Shown: positions 25,915 through 33,147 of the stretch, piece by piece
Layout: every line of letters begins with the position of its first letter
Numbering within the stretch: the stretch's first letter is position 1
NCBI GenBank assembly: GCA_964431965.1
Contig: CAYSLU010000041.1
Span: 1 to 42,358, forward strand
From: CAYSLU01 sp964431965
GTDB taxonomy: Bacteria > Verrucomicrobiota > Kiritimatiellia > CAIKKV01 > CAYSLU01
Length of the DNA: 42,358 bases
Reading direction: 5' to 3'
The notes under the pieces: generated by a model
Told to the model about the DNA's origin: nothing
Database searches by the model: none
Seen by the model: only the letters and a program-made list of their open reading frames with translations
Translations under genes and position numbers: made by a program

Positions 25915-26826
25915 TCACCTCAGAACGAAGATTCCGACCACGGTCAGCGCATAGAGCGCCAGGTTGACGAGTGTCGGGACATCGGTCAGGAGCACCTGCT
26001 CCGGATGGCCGCCCTTCTCGTGGCGGTACACGAGGTCGAGGTAGCGGAACATGCCGAACATGACGAACGGGATCGTGAAGCCGAGGCTGGAGGACCCGAA
26101 TTTGAGGACGGTGTCGTGCGAGAGGGTGTACATGGCGTAGGAGACGATGGTGACCGCGGCGGCGATGCCGATCAACTGGTCGAGGAGTCGGGCATCGTAG
26201 CCTCCGAGGCTGGGCCGGTGCTCGCTGGCGTCCGCCACGAACCGCTTCTCGTGCCGGCGCTTGCAGAGGGCGAGGAAGAGCGCCAGGAGCATGGCGCAGA
26301 GCAGGAGCCAGGGAGAGAGCGCGACGCCGATGGCCGCGCCGCCCGCCATGGCGCGGAGGACGAACCCGGCGCTGATTACGAACACGTCGAGCAGCGCCAC
26401 CCGCTTCAGGCAGACGGAGTACAGGATCTGGAGCAGCGCGTAGCCAGCCACGACGGCGGCGAACGGATGGGACAGGGCGAGCGCGCCCGCCAGCCCCGCG
26501 GCCAGCAGGACGGCGAAGCCGGCCATGGCGGCGGCCGGGGAGAGCCGGCTCGCGGCGATGGGCCGGAGCCGCTTGACCGGGTGAAGCCGGTCCTGGGCGA
26601 CGTCGCGCACGTCGTTGAGCAGGTAGATCGCGCTCGACACGACGCAGAACAGGGTGGCGGCCAGGGCGGCCGGCCCGAAGAGCCCGGCGGACACCTGCTG
26701 GGTCCGATCCCCCCACGCGAAGAAGAACGGCGCCAGCACAACGGCGTTCTTGGTCCACTGCGCGGGCCGGAGCGCCTCGATGAAGGCCCCGGCACCGCCC
26801 GCCGGCTTTGCTGCGTGGTTGGACAT
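25915..26826 (-). CDS. UbiA-family decaprenyl-phosphate phosphoribosyltransferase-like protein
   Basis: A 303-residue, about nine-helix membrane prenyltransferase-fold protein. 'NDVRDVAQDRLHP' (71-83) followed by 'KRLRPIAA' is the form of the first Asp-rich motif found in decaprenyl-phosphate phosphoribosyltransferase (Rv3806c type), which joins PRPP to a polyprenyl phosphate. 'RPAQWTKNAVVLAPFFFA' at the N-terminus agrees with that family. The start MSNHAAK (ATG 26826) is preferred over a frame extension into the upstream gene. The previous gene is a polyprenol-phosphate mannose synthase, so both use polyprenyl phosphate. In mycobacteria this makes the arabinose donor; the end product here is unknown. 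Confidence 0.87.
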   Translation of the reverse strand: MSNHAAKPAGGAGAFIEALRPAQWTKNAVVLAPFFFAWGDRTQQVSAGLFGPAALAATLFCVVSSAIYLLNDVRDVAQDRLHPVKRLRPIAASRLSPAAAMAGFAVLLAAGLAGALALSHPFAAVVAGYALLQILYSVCLKRVALLDVFVISAGFVLRAMAGGAAIGVALSPWLLLCAMLLALFLALCKRRHEKRFVADASEHRPSLGGYDARLLDQLIGIAAAVTIVSYAMYTLSHDTVLKFGSSSLGFTIPFVMFGMFRYLDLVYRHEKGGHPEQVLLTDVPTLVNLALYALTVVGIFVLR

Positions 26827-26837
26827 CTTCGGCGCCG

Positions 26838-27569
26838 TCAGGTGCGCGCGCGGGGTGAGCGGCGGAAGCCGGCCCGGAACCACAGCTTCCAGACCATCCA
26901 CAGCGCCTCGCGGACGATGGAGGAGTTCATCTTGGAGGTGCCCGCGTGTCGATCCTTGAAGATGATGGGAATCTCCGAGATGCGGAATCCCTGCATCCAG
27001 GCCGTGTGCGTCATCTCAATCTGGAACGAGTACCCGTTTGAGGTGATCCGGTCCAGGTCGATGGCTTGCAGGACGCGCCGCCGGTAGCACTTGAACCCGC
27101 CGGTCGGATCCGTCACGGGCAGCCCGATCACCATCTGGACGTAGGTGGCCGCGCTCTTGCTGAGGATCAGGCGGTTGAGCGGCCAGTTGATGATCCGGAT
27201 GCCGTTGATGTAGCGCGAGCCGAGCACGAGATCCGCATCGCGGGCCGCCTCCAAGAAGTGGGGAAGCTCCTTGGGATCGTGCGAGAAATCGCAGTCCATC
27301 TCGAAGATGAACTCGTACTGCCGGGCGAGCGCCCACTTGAATCCGGCGATGTAGGCGCGGCCCAGCCCCTGCTTGTCCTGCTTGTGCAGGACATGAACCC
27401 GAGCGTCGGCGGCGACCATCTCGTCGATGATCTGGCCGGTGCCGTCGGGCGAATTATCGTCCACGAACAGGACCTCGGCGTCCGGCACCGCCTGGAAGAC
27501 AGCCTCCGAGATGGGCCGAACATTGTCCCGCTCGTTGTACGTCGGAATGATGACAAGCCGGTCACCCAT
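26838..27569 (-). CDS. Polyprenol monophosphomannose synthase-like glycosyltransferase
   Basis: A 243-residue GT2 enzyme of the dolichol-phosphate mannosyltransferase type. Motifs: 'IIPTYNERDNV', 'VDDNSPDGTG' (36-45), 'MDCDFSHDP' (91-99, metal-binding Asp residues), 'GSRYINGIRIINW' and 'DPTGGFKCYRRRVL'. It has no membrane helices at its C-terminus, so it is the soluble short form. It transfers mannose (or another hexose) from a nucleotide sugar to polyprenyl phosphate. ATG 27569 was chosen by family alignment; an upstream frame from 27614 is not family-like. It is the first gene of the minus-strand operon, with a good promoter directly before it. Confidence 0.92.
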   Translation of the reverse strand: MGDRLVIIPTYNERDNVRPISEAVFQAVPDAEVLFVDDNSPDGTGQIIDEMVAADARVHVLHKQDKQGLGRAYIAGFKWALARQYEFIFEMDCDFSHDPKELPHFLEAARDADLVLGSRYINGIRIINWPLNRLILSKSAATYVQMVIGLPVTDPTGGFKCYRRRVLQAIDLDRITSNGYSFQIEMTHTAWMQGFRISEIPIIFKDRHAGTSKMNSSIVREALWMVWKLWFRAGFRRSPRART

Positions 27570-27578
27570 TGGGCCTAA

Positions 27579-27608
27579 ACTATAGGCGGAGGCCGGATCG
27601 GGCGGCAA
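27579..27608 (-). promoter_or_regulatory. Candidate promoter of the mannosyltransferase-folE operon
   Basis: On the minus strand TTGCCG (27608-27603), an 18-base spacer and TATAGT (27584-27579). The -10 box ends only 9 bases before the ATG at 27569, so the transcript would have almost no leader. Confidence 0.45.
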
Positions 27609-27737
27609 GCACATTCACGGCAGATGGTCAGTTCGGGGCTATCGGTCCCCTATGTTTGGTTATTGACGGCGGGGGCGGGAACTGGCTTCCTGATAGCCCT
27701 TGGCTGCGGGGGGTGCCCCAGCATGGAGGATGAGCGC

Positions 27738-28790
27738 ATGATGACGCCCCGCGAACGTTGGCTGGCCCTGCTGAAGGGCGAGAGGCCGGACCGGATCCCG
27801 ACCGACTATCGGGCCACGGGAGAGGTTACCAAGCGCCTCCTGAAGGAACTCGGGTGTGAGAGCCAGGAGGCGCTCTACGCGCGACTCCATGTGGACGGCT
27901 ATGACTATGTGAGCGCGCCGCACCGCACGGGCTGTCATCCGTCGGACCCGCAGGCCGACATCTGGGGCGTCCGGTTCCAGGACATCGACTATGGGACCGG
28001 CGTCTATCGCGAGGCCGCCACGCATCCGCTGGCCGGCCTGAAGACGGTGGAGGAGGTCGCGGCCTACGCATGGCCGCGCCCCGAGGATCACGACTACGAT
28101 GCCTTCCGGCGGAGCGTCAAGGCGCTGGGCGGGCAGCGGATCGTGCTCTGCGGAGGCTACGAGCCGTTCCTGCTCTACTGCTGGCTCCGCGGCATGGAGC
28201 AGTCGATGGTCGACCTTCTGGAGAACCCGGAGATCGCAGACGCCATCCTGGGGCGCATCTTCGACTATCACTACGGGGTGAACACCCGCATGTTCGAACT
28301 CGCGAAGGGCCGGATCGACATGACGTTCATCGCCGAGGACCTGGGCAGCCAGGCCAACTTGCTGATGGGGCTGGAGCAGATCCGGCGGTTTATCCTGCCG
28401 AACCAGAAGCGCATGGGCGATCTCGCCCGGGCGCACGGGCTCTACATCCTCTATCATACGGACGGGGCGGCCCGGGACGTGATACCGGACCTGATCTCCG
28501 TCACCGGCATCCACGTTTTGGATCCGATCCAGTGGCGGTGCCCGGGCATGGAGAGGGAAGGCCTGGTGCGCGACTTCGGCTCCAGGCTGGTGTTCCACGG
28601 CGGGATGGACAACCAGCACACCATGCCGTTCGGCTCGGAGGCTGACGTGCGCGCGGAGGTTCTGGACAATATCCGGATCTTCTCCGGCGCGCGCTGGATC
28701 TGCGGCCCGTGCCACAATCTCCAGCCCGTTACGCCGACCGGCAACATCGTGGCGATGTACGATACGATTTACGAGCACGGCCGGCTATGA
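27738..28790 (+). CDS. URO-D-superfamily protein (second copy)
   Basis: A 350-residue protein of the uroporphyrinogen decarboxylase superfamily. ATG 27738 has GGAGG 8 bases upstream and gives 'MMTPRERWLALLKGERPDR', the usual start; the frame is open for another 38 residues but those look unrelated. 'LYILYHTDGAARDVIPDLISV' followed by 'GIHVLDPIQW' and 'FHGGMDNQHTMPFGS' match the catabolic, non-HemE branch common in Kiritimatiellota, Lentisphaerae and Planctomycetes. 'TGCHPSDPQADIWGVRF' is also typical. The substrate is unknown. It is divergent from the mannosyltransferase operon and lies 25 bases before the surA-like gene. Confidence 0.85.
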   Translation: MMTPRERWLALLKGERPDRIPTDYRATGEVTKRLLKELGCESQEALYARLHVDGYDYVSAPHRTGCHPSDPQADIWGVRFQDIDYGTGVYREAATHPLAGLKTVEEVAAYAWPRPEDHDYDAFRRSVKALGGQRIVLCGGYEPFLLYCWLRGMEQSMVDLLENPEIADAILGRIFDYHYGVNTRMFELAKGRIDMTFIAEDLGSQANLLMGLEQIRRFILPNQKRMGDLARAHGLYILYHTDGAARDVIPDLISVTGIHVLDPIQWRCPGMEREGLVRDFGSRLVFHGGMDNQHTMPFGSEADVRAEVLDNIRIFSGARWICGPCHNLQPVTPTGNIVAMYDTIYEHGRL

Positions 28791-28815
28791 GCCGGCCCAG
28801 GAGGACCCACGGACT

Positions 28816-29775
28816 ATGAAGCGGCTGATCGCGGCTCTCGTGTTGGCGCTGCCCGCCCTGGCTGGCGCCCGGGTGATTCCGGTGGACGGCGTCGTGGCCG
28901 TGGTGAACGACCAGGCGATCGTGTTCAGCGACGTGATGCGCGCCGTGGACTCTGAGCGCGCGAGGGGCTCCGCGGGCGCGCGGGCCAGCGCCGAGGAGCG
29001 GATGGCGGCGGCTTATACGAATGCGCTCAACGGCATGATCGAGCGCAAGCTGATCGTGGACGCATACGCGACGGACGACAAGAAGCTCCCGGACGACGCG
29101 GTGGATCGGCGCGTGGGCTCGGTCATGCGCGACCGCGCGAAGAAGCGCGGGGCGTTCATGGAGGCGCTGAACCGCGAGGGGCTCTCCGTGGGAGACTGGA
29201 AGGGCAGCGTCCGGGACCGGATGATCATGGGGTACATGAAGAGCCGGTACGGCGAGCATCGCGGCGTCGTGTCGCCGGCCTCCGTCCGGGCGGCATACGA
29301 GGCCGACCCGCGGAAGTTCCAGACGCCCGAGAAGGTCCATCTGCGCCTGATCATGATCCAGAGCGAGCCCGGGGCCGGCCGCGCCGCGCTCAAGCAGGCG
29401 GCGGATGCCGCGCGGGAGCGCGTGGCGAAAGGAGCTGACTTCGCGGCTGTCGCCGAGGAGGTGTCGGACGACTCGAAGGCGAAGCGCGGCGGGGACTGGG
29501 GCTGGATCGAGCCGGCCATGCTGAACGAGGCGCTGGCGCGGGCAATCGCCGGCCTGGCCGACGGGCAGCTGAGCCCGGTCCTTGAGGTGAAGGGCGATTT
29601 CTACATCCTGCGCGTGGACGGGCGCCAGGCAGCCGGTGCGCAGCCGCTCGTTCAGGTGGCGCGGGAGATCGGCGAGGGGCTGCGCAAGCAGGCCGACGAG
29701 GCGCGCTACGCCGAATGGATCGGCCGGCTCCGCGGCCGCTCCTACGTGCACATGACGGACAGCGGGCTGATGTGA
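28816..29775 (+). CDS. surA: SurA-like periplasmic peptidyl-prolyl isomerase
   Basis: A 319-residue exported chaperone. A signal peptide (about 1-18, 'MKRLIAALVLALPALAGA') precedes 'VVAVVNDQAIVFSDVM', the SurA N-terminal opening. One parvulin-type PPIase domain follows, with 'KVHLRLIMIQ', 'FAAVAEEVSDD' and 'GGDWGWIE'. E. coli SurA is longer and has two such domains, so this is a short version. It helps outer-membrane proteins fold, which fits the barrel protein elsewhere in the window. The TGA overlaps the pdxA ATG by one base (TGATG), and the order surA-pdxA-ksgA is the same as in E. coli. Confidence 0.88.
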   Translation: MKRLIAALVLALPALAGARVIPVDGVVAVVNDQAIVFSDVMRAVDSERARGSAGARASAEERMAAAYTNALNGMIERKLIVDAYATDDKKLPDDAVDRRVGSVMRDRAKKRGAFMEALNREGLSVGDWKGSVRDRMIMGYMKSRYGEHRGVVSPASVRAAYEADPRKFQTPEKVHLRLIMIQSEPGAGRAALKQAADAARERVAKGADFAAVAEEVSDDSKAKRGGDWGWIEPAMLNEALARAIAGLADGQLSPVLEVKGDFYILRVDGRQAAGAQPLVQVAREIGEGLRKQADEARYAEWIGRLRGRSYVHMTDSGLM

Positions 29776-30788
29776 TGAGCCGGCCGATCGCGCTCGGGAT
29801 CACGCTGGGCGATGTGGGCGGCATCGGGCCCGAGGTGGCGGCCAAGGCCGTCGCTTCCACCGCATGGCCGGGCCGCTGCCGCTTCGTGCTGATCGGCTCC
29901 GCGACCGCGATCGCCCGCGAGTTCCGCGCCCTGCGCCGCCGGCCGCCGCCGTCGGTCCCGGCGCTGCCCTGCGATCCCGCTCTTCTGCCGGCCCCTGCCT
30001 GCGTCTGGGACCCGGGGCCCCAGCTCGCCCAGCCGCCGCGCGCCGGAGTATGCACGGCCGGAGCCGCGCGCGCCGCAGTCGGCTGGATCGAGGCCGCCGT
30101 CGCGGCGTGCCTGGACGGCCGGCTGTCCGGCATGGTCACGGCTCCGATCTGCAAGGCGGGCCTGCACCGCGCGGGGATCGCAGCGCCGGGGCATACGGAG
30201 CTGCTCGCCGAGCTGACGCACGCGACCCGCTTCGCCATGATGCTCATCGGCGGCGGGCTGCGCGTTGTGCTGGCGACGCGGCACCTCCCCCTGCGTGACG
30301 TGCCGCAGCGGCTGACGCGCGCCGCGGTGATCGAGGCCGCGGAGCTCGCGGCTGAAGCGATGCCGTGGCTGGGCGTCCGCGCCCGGACGGTCGGGGTGTG
30401 CGCGCTGAACCCGCACGGGGGCGACGGCGGGGCGCTGGGCCGCGAGGAGATCGACACCATCGCGCCCGCCATCCGCAGCCTGCGCGCGCGCGGCCGCGAC
30501 GTGGTCGGACCGATCCCGGCGGACGTGATGTTCCACCGGGCGCGCCGGGGCGACTTCGGAGCCGTAGTGGCCATGTACCATGACCAGGGGCTTGGGCCCC
30601 TCAAGATGGTCGGCTTCGAGAGCGGCGTTAACGTCACGCTTGGCCTTCCGATCGTGCGGACATCGCCGGACCACGGAACCGCGTTCGACATCGCCGGCCG
30701 AGGCGTGGCGAACCCGTCCAGCATGATTGCCGCGCTCCGGCTCGCCGCGCGCCTGGCCGCGCGGCCCAACCCGTGGCGGCGGGCGTGA
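29775..30788 (+). CDS. pdxA: 4-hydroxythreonine-4-phosphate dehydrogenase
   Basis: A 337-residue PdxA that oxidises 4-phosphohydroxythreonine on the way to pyridoxine phosphate. 'ITLGDVGGIGPEVA' opens the protein (the family usually has GDPxGIGPE, here Val replaces Pro). Metal-binding histidines lie in 'PGHTELLAE', 'ATRHLPLRDV' and 'MYHDQGLGPLK'. 'TSPDHGTAFDIAG' closes the active site. It starts inside the surA stop, and its TGA overlaps the GTG of ksgA (GTGA). PdxB, another step of the same pathway, is encoded at 39485-40639. Confidence 0.95.
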   Translation: MSRPIALGITLGDVGGIGPEVAAKAVASTAWPGRCRFVLIGSATAIAREFRALRRRPPPSVPALPCDPALLPAPACVWDPGPQLAQPPRAGVCTAGAARAAVGWIEAAVAACLDGRLSGMVTAPICKAGLHRAGIAAPGHTELLAELTHATRFAMMLIGGGLRVVLATRHLPLRDVPQRLTRAAVIEAAELAAEAMPWLGVRARTVGVCALNPHGGDGGALGREEIDTIAPAIRSLRARGRDVVGPIPADVMFHRARRGDFGAVVAMYHDQGLGPLKMVGFESGVNVTLGLPIVRTSPDHGTAFDIAGRGVANPSSMIAALRLAARLAARPNPWRRA

Positions 30789-31681
30789 GCGACCCGGCGC
30801 GCGAGTTGAACCTGTCGAGCCCGACCCAGGTGCGCGAGTTCCTGATGCAGCTGGGAGTCCGGCCGAACTCGATCCTGGGGCAGAACTTCCTGATCGACCG
30901 GAACATCCGCGACATCATCGTCGATACCGCCGGAATTGAGCCGGCCGACGTGGTTCTGGAGATCGGCCCGGGCCTGGGCACGCTCACTGAGCCCCTGGCC
31001 GCGCGGAGCGGCCGGCTGATCGCGGTCGAGAAGGATCCGGTCTTGGCGGCGCACCTTCGGGATCGGTACGCCGCGAACCCGCGTGTGGACGTGATCCAGG
31101 CGGACTTCCTGGACTTCGACGACGGAGCGCTGCTGGGCCTCGGGTTCAATCGGGCGGTCTCGAACCTGCCGTACTCGTCCGGAAGCCGCATGCTGGTGAA
31201 CCTGGCCCGCCTGTCCCGGCCGCCCGAGCGGATGGTCGTGACGGTTCAGCTCGAGGTGGCGGAGCGGCTGGCGGCCGAGGCGGGCACGGCGGACTACGGT
31301 CTGCTGACGGTCTGGACCCGGCTGCGCTACGACGCGCGGATCGTGCGCAAGGTGAGCCCGACCTGCTTTTCGCCTGTGCCGAAGGTGATGTCGGCCATCG
31401 TGGAGCTTCAGCTGGCGCAGGGCCGGGCGGCTGCGCCCGGGAGCGGAACGCTGTTCTACGACGTCACGCGCTACGCGTTCCAGCACCGCCGCAAGCAGTT
31501 GGCCCCGCTCCTCGCCCGCGCGCCTGAGGGGGTCCGCCTGCCGGCGGCGGAGACGGAAGCGGTGCTGGCCGGATTTGGCCTCGACGCACGGGCCCGGCCG
31601 GAGGCGCTGTCCGTCGATGCGTGGCGGGCGCTGACGACCGCGCTGTCCGCTGCGGGCCGCCCGTCCGCGCCGGAGCGGTGA
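30785..31681 (+). CDS. rsmA: 16S rRNA adenine dimethyltransferase RsmA (KsgA)
   Basis: A 298-residue SAM-dependent methyltransferase that dimethylates two adenines near the 3' end of 16S rRNA. 'SILGQNFLID' is the standard N-terminal block. SAM-binding: 'VVLEIGPGLGTLTEPL', 'AVEKDPVLA', 'VIQADFLDFD'. The catalytic 'NLPY' is present, followed by an unusual 'SSGS'. 'CFSPVPKVMSAIVEL' and 'FQHRRKQLAPLL' match the C-terminal domain. GTG 30785 overlaps the pdxA stop; a GTG at 30773 would add 4 residues. Confidence 0.95.
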   Translation: MSDPARELNLSSPTQVREFLMQLGVRPNSILGQNFLIDRNIRDIIVDTAGIEPADVVLEIGPGLGTLTEPLAARSGRLIAVEKDPVLAAHLRDRYAANPRVDVIQADFLDFDDGALLGLGFNRAVSNLPYSSGSRMLVNLARLSRPPERMVVTVQLEVAERLAAEAGTADYGLLTVWTRLRYDARIVRKVSPTCFSPVPKVMSAIVELQLAQGRAAAPGSGTLFYDVTRYAFQHRRKQLAPLLARAPEGVRLPAAETEAVLAGFGLDARARPEALSVDAWRALTTALSAAGRPSAPER

Positions 31682-31706
31682 CCGAACGATCCCGGAGGAG
31701 AAGACC

Positions 31707-33020
31707 ATGCTGAGAGCCGGAGCCGCAACCGTTGTCATCACGCCGCCGCTCGGGCACACGATCCAGGCGGCCACGCACCAGAAGCGTGCCCGGGTGGTCC
31801 GGGACGAGTTGGAGGCCAACGCCCTGTACGTGGCCGGGGATGGCGATGGGGTCGTGCTTGTGAGCGGCGACCTGGCGGGCATGGAGCCGGAGCAGGTGGC
31901 CCGCATCTGCGGGCGGGCCGGCGCCGCCGCGGGCATCTCGCCGCGCTCGATCATCCTGGCGTTCACCCACACCCACGGCGGCCCGGTCATGATGCCGTCG
32001 AATCGCTACAACGCGCCGGACCCCGCGTACCACGCGCAGCTGGAGGACCGCCTGGTGGACGTGGTGGCGCGCGCCGTGGCAGCGGCTAGGCCAACCGAGC
32101 TGGCCTGGGGGCAGGGGCAGGCCGTGCTGGGCTACAACCGGAGGCTCTGCTTCGCGGACGGCTCGCATGCCATGCACGGGAACACGCGGCGCCCCGACTT
32201 CACGGGGCTCGAGGGGGCGAGCGACCCGAACCACACGGCGCTGTTCGCGCGCGGAACGGATGGCGCCCCGATCGCCGTGGTCTACAACAACACGTCGCAT
32301 CCGACGACGTTCTATGGGGCCGACTGCTTTTCGGCGGACTTCCCGGGGGCGGCGAGGAAGCTGATCCGGGAGGCGCTGGGCGGGCCGGTGCCGGTGCTGT
32401 ACCTGAACGGCGCGCAGGGCGACATCTCGCTCGAGGACATGCTGGCGCCGGCGCCGTACGGCGAGAAGCCGGACCTGAAGGTGATGCGGGGCGGGGCGAT
32501 TGCCGCGGGCGAAACGCTGCGCTTGCTGTACGAGGCGGAGTTCACGGGCGAGGCGGTGGTCCGCCACGCGGTGTCAGATGTGCGCGTCGCGGTGCGCCTG
32601 CCGGCCCCGGAGCGGCTGGCGTGGGCGAAAAAGATGCTGGCGGAGGCGGACCGGCTTCGCGAGACGAAGAGCTTCGAGACGCTGTTCGCGCACGGCGCCA
32701 TGCTGCTGCAGGAGCGCTTCGGCGCGGATCCGGTGGATGTGCTGCCGGTCCATGCGATCCGGATCGGCGGCCTGGGCGTGGCGACGCTGCCCGGCGAGTT
32801 CTACTGCCAGTTCGGGATCGATATCCGGCGCCGCAGCCCGGCGCCGGTCACCGCCGTGGTGGGCATCGCGGACGGGAGCCACGGCTACTGCCCGACCATG
32901 TCGGCCATCATCGGCGGCGGATACTCCGGCGAGGCCATCTTCTGGACCCGCCTGGCCCCGGACGCGGGGTACCGCGTCGTGGACGAGGCATGCCGCCTCC
33001 TCCGCACGCTCTGGGGCTGA
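31707..33020 (+). CDS. Neutral/alkaline ceramidase-like protein
   Basis: A 437-residue protein with the N-terminal fold of neutral ceramidases: 'GAATVVITPPLG' at the start, 'SGDLAGME', the 'FTHTHGGPV' zinc-site histidines, and 'NNTSHPTTF'. 'YLNGAQGDIS' is a further family block. It lacks a signal peptide and the second domain of true ceramidases. Relatives are common in Planctomycetes and Kiritimatiellota next to sugar-catabolism genes, so amide or ester hydrolysis of an unknown substrate is more likely than ceramide cleavage. GGAGGAG lies 7 bases before ATG 31707, and ksgA ends 25 bases upstream. Confidence 0.83.
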   Translation: MLRAGAATVVITPPLGHTIQAATHQKRARVVRDELEANALYVAGDGDGVVLVSGDLAGMEPEQVARICGRAGAAAGISPRSIILAFTHTHGGPVMMPSNRYNAPDPAYHAQLEDRLVDVVARAVAAARPTELAWGQGQAVLGYNRRLCFADGSHAMHGNTRRPDFTGLEGASDPNHTALFARGTDGAPIAVVYNNTSHPTTFYGADCFSADFPGAARKLIREALGGPVPVLYLNGAQGDISLEDMLAPAPYGEKPDLKVMRGGAIAAGETLRLLYEAEFTGEAVVRHAVSDVRVAVRLPAPERLAWAKKMLAEADRLRETKSFETLFAHGAMLLQERFGADPVDVLPVHAIRIGGLGVATLPGEFYCQFGIDIRRRSPAPVTAVVGIADGSHGYCPTMSAIIGGGYSGEAIFWTRLAPDAGYRVVDEACRLLRTLWG

Positions 33021-33147
33021 TCGCTCCTCGTCGTTTCGCGTGTTCGGGGGTTGGCAGTCGCGTGGCGCGCGGGTACTGTGCATGCGAACCGGGCATATGC
33101 GGCGCGTGGGATGCAAGCCCCCGTGGCACCGGATTCGGGAGGTCGAT

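Noticed and set aside
27624..27737. A 38-residue extension of the second URO-D protein, with a hydrophobic stretch like a signal peptide
   Set aside because: The family is cytoplasmic and normally starts at 'MTPRERW'; GGAGG is correctly placed for ATG 27738.
29390..31990. An 866-residue minus-strand open frame across surA, pdxA and rsmA
   Set aside because: It crosses three well-supported genes on the other strand and has shadow composition.
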